Part shown: piece by piece, positions 61,575 through 64,000 of the stretch
Numbering within the stretch: the first letter of the stretch is position 1
Layout: the number at the start of each line of letters is the position of its first letter
From: UBA6168 sp964508135
GTDB lineage: Bacteria > Bacteroidota > Bacteroidia > Chitinophagales > Saprospiraceae
DNA: 64,000 nt
Assembly: GCA_964508135.1 (NCBI GenBank)
Contig: CAZDSU010000025.1
Span: 19,606-83,605, forward strand
Direction: 5' to 3'
Notes under the pieces: generated by a model
Seen by the model: the letters and a program-made list of their open reading frames with translations, nothing else
What the model was told of the DNA's origin: nothing
Database searches by the model: none
Position numbers and translations under genes: made by a program

Positions 61575-62492
61575 ATGCAACGGCGCAATTTTTTGAAAAA
61601 AGGCCTCCTCTCCACGGCGGCAATGGCTGCTGGCGGAGCTGCGATAGCCGCCGCCAGTGAACCCACCCTGACGACCGCCCGCAAATTCAAAATGAAATAT
61701 GCCCCGCACTTCGGCATGTTCGAACAGTCGGCGGGCAAGGACCTGATTGACCAGATCAAGTTCATGTCCGACCAGGGCTTCACCGCCATGGAAGACAACG
61801 GCATGATGGGCCACACCCCGGAAATGCAGTCGAAAATCGGGGAAACGATGGCCAAGCTCGGTATGACGATGGGCGTTTTCGTGGTAAGCTTCGACAACTG
61901 GCCGCTTTCCACCTCGCTCACCAGCGGCGACCAAGGTTGGCGTGACAAGTTTATCAAGGCTTGCCACGGTGCCATCGAAACGGCCAAACGGGTAAATGCC
62001 AAGTGGATGACCGTCGTGCCCGGCAACTACGACCGCCGACTACCCATGGGCATCCAGACCGCCAACGTGGTGGAGTCATTGCGCCGGGGCGCCGAAATCT
62101 TCGAGCCGCACGGCCTCGTGATGGTGCTGGAGCCGTTGAGCGATACCCCCGACCTGTTCATGCGGTACTCCGACCAGACTTACCTGCTCTGCAAAGCCGT
62201 CAACTCGCCTTCTTGCAAAATCCTGTTCGACATGTGGCACATGCAGCGCAACGAAGGCCGAATGACCCACAACATGGACCTGTGTTGGGACGAAATCGCT
62301 TATTTCCAAATCGGGGACGAGCCGGGCCGCAACGAGCCAACTACGGGCGAGATTAATTACAAAAACCTCTTCAAGCATATCCACGACAAGGGGTTCACCG
62401 GGGTGCTGGGCATGGAACACGGCAATTTTTCAGAAGGTAAGGCAGGGGAAATGGCGGTGATTCGGGCGTATGAGGAGGTGGATGCGTTTTGA
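61575..62492 (+). CDS. Exported TIM-barrel (hydroxypyruvate-isomerase-like) protein
   Basis: The ATG at 61575 gives a twin-arginine-type signal (MQRRNFLKKGLLSTAAMAAG), an expected start; the frame extends upstream to 61446 without coding likeness. The ~275-residue mature part has the AP-endonuclease-2/xylose isomerase TIM-barrel pattern (GFTAMEDNGMMG, MVLEPLSDTPDLFM, ILFDMWHMQ, YFQIGDEPGRNEP, GMEHGN), with metal residues Glu, Asp-x-His and His as in hydroxypyruvate isomerase. Folded export by Tat fits a cofactor-bearing enzyme. The stop codon begins a GAAATTG repeat. Confidence 0.85.
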   Translation: MQRRNFLKKGLLSTAAMAAGGAAIAAASEPTLTTARKFKMKYAPHFGMFEQSAGKDLIDQIKFMSDQGFTAMEDNGMMGHTPEMQSKIGETMAKLGMTMGVFVVSFDNWPLSTSLTSGDQGWRDKFIKACHGAIETAKRVNAKWMTVVPGNYDRRLPMGIQTANVVESLRRGAEIFEPHGLVMVLEPLSDTPDLFMRYSDQTYLLCKAVNSPSCKILFDMWHMQRNEGRMTHNMDLCWDEIAYFQIGDEPGRNEPTTGEINYKNLFKHIHDKGFTGVLGMEHGNFSEGKAGEMAVIRAYEEVDAF

Positions 62493-62566
62493 AATTGGAA
62501 ATTGGGAAATTAAGAAATTGGGGGCTGTAGAACCGCCATTTTTCCTTCGAAAGTTTCTTACATACC

Positions 62567-63232
62567 ATGCAAAACTACCTCACCCACCTGCTCGCAGACA
62601 TCGAAGCTGCCATCCTTCGGCGCTGGCAACACTGCCCGCCGCACTACTACCAAATGGGCCTGCCCGAACGCTGGCTCGAACCGCCCGCCGGTTGGGAAGG
62701 GCCGCCGTCCGGCTATGCCCGGAACGACGATGTGCTCGATGATTTTTTCTCCGAACTGGAATCCGAGGACGTGCTGTCCAACCCCCTGCCGCCCGAAGAA
62801 ACCCCGTCGCCCATCCTCGAAGAGGAGCTAAAGCCTGACTTCACTCTGCCGCCCGACCCGGAATTCGTGGCGACCATCGAGGAGGTCGAAGATTACCTGC
62901 ACGGCAAGCCGGAACTGTTCATGTTCTACCATTTCGGCTTCGATGCGGAGCAGTTCCCGCCGCCCGCTGCACTGACGGACGAGGAACTCGAAAGGCTGAC
63001 CCTCGTCCTTTGCCGCCTGTGGGCTGCCTTCAATTTCACGCCCGTCTTTCCGCAATCTGCGCCCGGACGGGTGGTTTACCCCTTGCTGCTGGAGCGGATG
63101 GGCAAGCCCGCCTTCGTTTTTGAACATGGCCACACGGGGGTAGAGTTTTGCCATTACGAACCGGAGGAGTGCCCGTTCGGGGCTTGGTGCGATTGCAAGA
63201 AGTATTTGGAGGAGGGGAGGTTTGATATGTGA
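62567..63232 (+). CDS. Conserved-looking protein of unknown function
   Basis: A 221-residue, acidic, proline-rich protein starting MQNYLTHLLADIEAAILRRW. The middle has ELFMFYHFGFDAEQFPPP and the end has HTGVEFCHYEPEECPFGAWC with several Cys. No domain is recognised. The GC-rich codon use matches its neighbours, so it is probably a native gene. Confidence 0.65.
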   Translation: MQNYLTHLLADIEAAILRRWQHCPPHYYQMGLPERWLEPPAGWEGPPSGYARNDDVLDDFFSELESEDVLSNPLPPEETPSPILEEELKPDFTLPPDPEFVATIEEVEDYLHGKPELFMFYHFGFDAEQFPPPAALTDEELERLTLVLCRLWAAFNFTPVFPQSAPGRVVYPLLLERMGKPAFVFEHGHTGVEFCHYEPEECPFGAWCDCKKYLEEGRFDM

Positions 63233-63314
63233 ACTGGGGAGTGCGGGCAGAGCCTGTACTTGGCAATTTTGAAAAGCACCATTTGGTGTCTATTTTTGTA
63301 AAAAATCCGCCTAC

Positions 63315-63554
63315 ATGGAAAAACAGCTTTTGTTAAAAAACATCTTCATCGAGCTGAACCAGTTGCCAGAAGCCTACCTGCAACACTGGTACGAACTCAT
63401 CCACGCCTTCCGGGAGAAACTGCCCGTGCAAGAAGGCGCTTCGACCCCGTCAAAGGAATTCGATTGGGATGCCTTCGTGAAGGAGGCGATGAAAAATCGC
63501 AGCCAAGGTAACCGCCAACGGATGAAGCGCATGGAAGCCCTGCTGAACGATTGA
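63315..63554 (+). CDS. Small protein, probable antitoxin partner of the PIN toxin
   Basis: A 79-residue protein (MEKQLLLKNIFIELNQLPEA). The N-terminus is a helix-turn pattern and the C-terminus is basic (NRSQGNRQRMKRMEALL). It lies 37 bases before a PIN-domain gene, the usual place for a VapB-like antitoxin. The sequence itself does not match a known antitoxin family. Confidence 0.55.
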   Translation: MEKQLLLKNIFIELNQLPEAYLQHWYELIHAFREKLPVQEGASTPSKEFDWDAFVKEAMKNRSQGNRQRMKRMEALLND

Positions 63555-63591
63555 CCAATCTCCAACCCAACCGCTCATACCTCCCAAAATC

Positions 63592-63954
63592 TTGGTGGAT
63601 ACCGACATCCTGTCCTACTACCTGAAAGGCTACCCCGACGTGGTACAAGAACTTGACGACCATGAAAAGCAGTACTATGCGGTGTTCATTTCCCGCATCA
63701 CCGTCGTTGAAGTCCTCGGTGGACTGAAAGCCAAGAACGCCGCCACGCAGGAAACCCGCTTCCGGGAATTCATCAATGCCCGCACCGTGCTTGAAGTAGA
63801 TGAAGCCACTGGCGAAATAGCGGCTGACGTTTTTTCTCACCTGTATAAAACCGGACGGCATAGTGGCAACTACGACATCTTCATCGCCGCCACCGCCTTA
63901 CAACACCAGATGGTGCTTTGCACGAACAATTTGAAGGATTATAGGCATAAGTAG
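63592..63954 (+). CDS. PIN-domain (VapC-like) toxin
   Basis: The 120-residue PIN domain has the acidic set VDTDILSYYLKG (Asp at the start), SRITVVEVLGGL (Glu) and NYDIFIAATALQH (Asp), expected for a Mg-dependent ribonuclease of type II toxin-antitoxin systems. There is no ATG at the conserved start; TTG 63592 or GTG 63595 must be used. Confidence 0.8.
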   Translation: MVDTDILSYYLKGYPDVVQELDDHEKQYYAVFISRITVVEVLGGLKAKNAATQETRFREFINARTVLEVDEATGEIAADVFSHLYKTGRHSGNYDIFIAATALQHQMVLCTNNLKDYRHK

Positions 63955-64000
63955 TCAAGTTGAATTATTCGATACTTTCTATCTTGCGGCATGAGATACG

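Overview
The window looks like a Bacteroidota chromosome, most plausibly a Saprospiria-type member (Lewinella/Haliscomenobacter-like). I infer this from a SprE/PorW-like gliding and type IX secretion lipoprotein, weak Shine-Dalgarno sequences, promoters of the form TTG-N20-TAnnTT, a Bacteroidota-style DUF3987 primase-like protein and ArdC, and spacers full of short repeats. No 16S rRNA or other direct taxonomic marker is present, so this is inference.

Layout. About 1-40,750 is an accessory island that ends at the 3' side of a tRNA-Arg(CCU) gene (40762-40836, minus). It starts with a cut-off DUF3987 gene (1-1884) carrying in-frame palindromic repeats, then a minus-strand envelope cluster of a lipoprotein, a secreted protein and a SPOR protein (2221-5236). 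Next is a compact eight-gene minus-strand operon (16676 down to 5484): a complete LivHMGFK-type ABC importer, an isocitrate/isopropylmalate-dehydrogenase-like protein, a very large histidine-kinase-like ATPase and a very large receiver protein. All junctions overlap by 4 bp or have gaps of 15 bp or less. I do not recognise this combination as a described system, and it is my first candidate for something new. Its middle (about 10.66-13.34 kb) is clearly poorer in G+C, with breakpoints inside two genes, as if the sensing half had been exchanged.

From 17.7 to 33.2 kb there is a plus-strand defence region: an AbiEi-like (DUF6577-type) gene, then DUF499 ATPase, DUF3780, DUF1156 DNA methyltransferase and a PLD-SF2 helicase. 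Together these four form a recognised predicted anti-phage set. Two cassettes sit inside it: DUF262 + DUF3696-type ATPase + a protein ending in a YoeB-like domain, and RloA/RloB. The methyltransferase carries a low-GC patch just before its DPPY motif. From 33.2 to 40.5 kb are mobile-element-type genes: an A-poor SLOG-like gene and a small gene with duplicated promoters, an unknown gene paired with ArdC (whose HExxH is changed to HELSL), a degenerate repeat tract, an AbiEi/AbiEii pair and two small conserved hypotheticals.

Right of the tRNA the content is housekeeping: fructosamine-kinase-like, a YwaF-like membrane protein, a beta-helix protein, dihydroorotase, an M23 peptidase, the SprE-like lipoprotein, a glycosyltransferase, a PfkB kinase, a MurU-like nucleotidyltransferase, an alpha/beta hydrolase, a SpoIIE-type phosphatase, a TM2/TPR/SHOCT protein, a CBS protein, RNase III, tRNA-Ser(CGA), a twin-arginine TIM-barrel protein and a VapBC-like pair at the edge. 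Spacers here are rich in perfect palindromes, inverted-repeat elements of about 165 bp and microrepeats that begin exactly at stop codons. No CRISPR array, rRNA, integrase, relaxase or transposase gene is visible.
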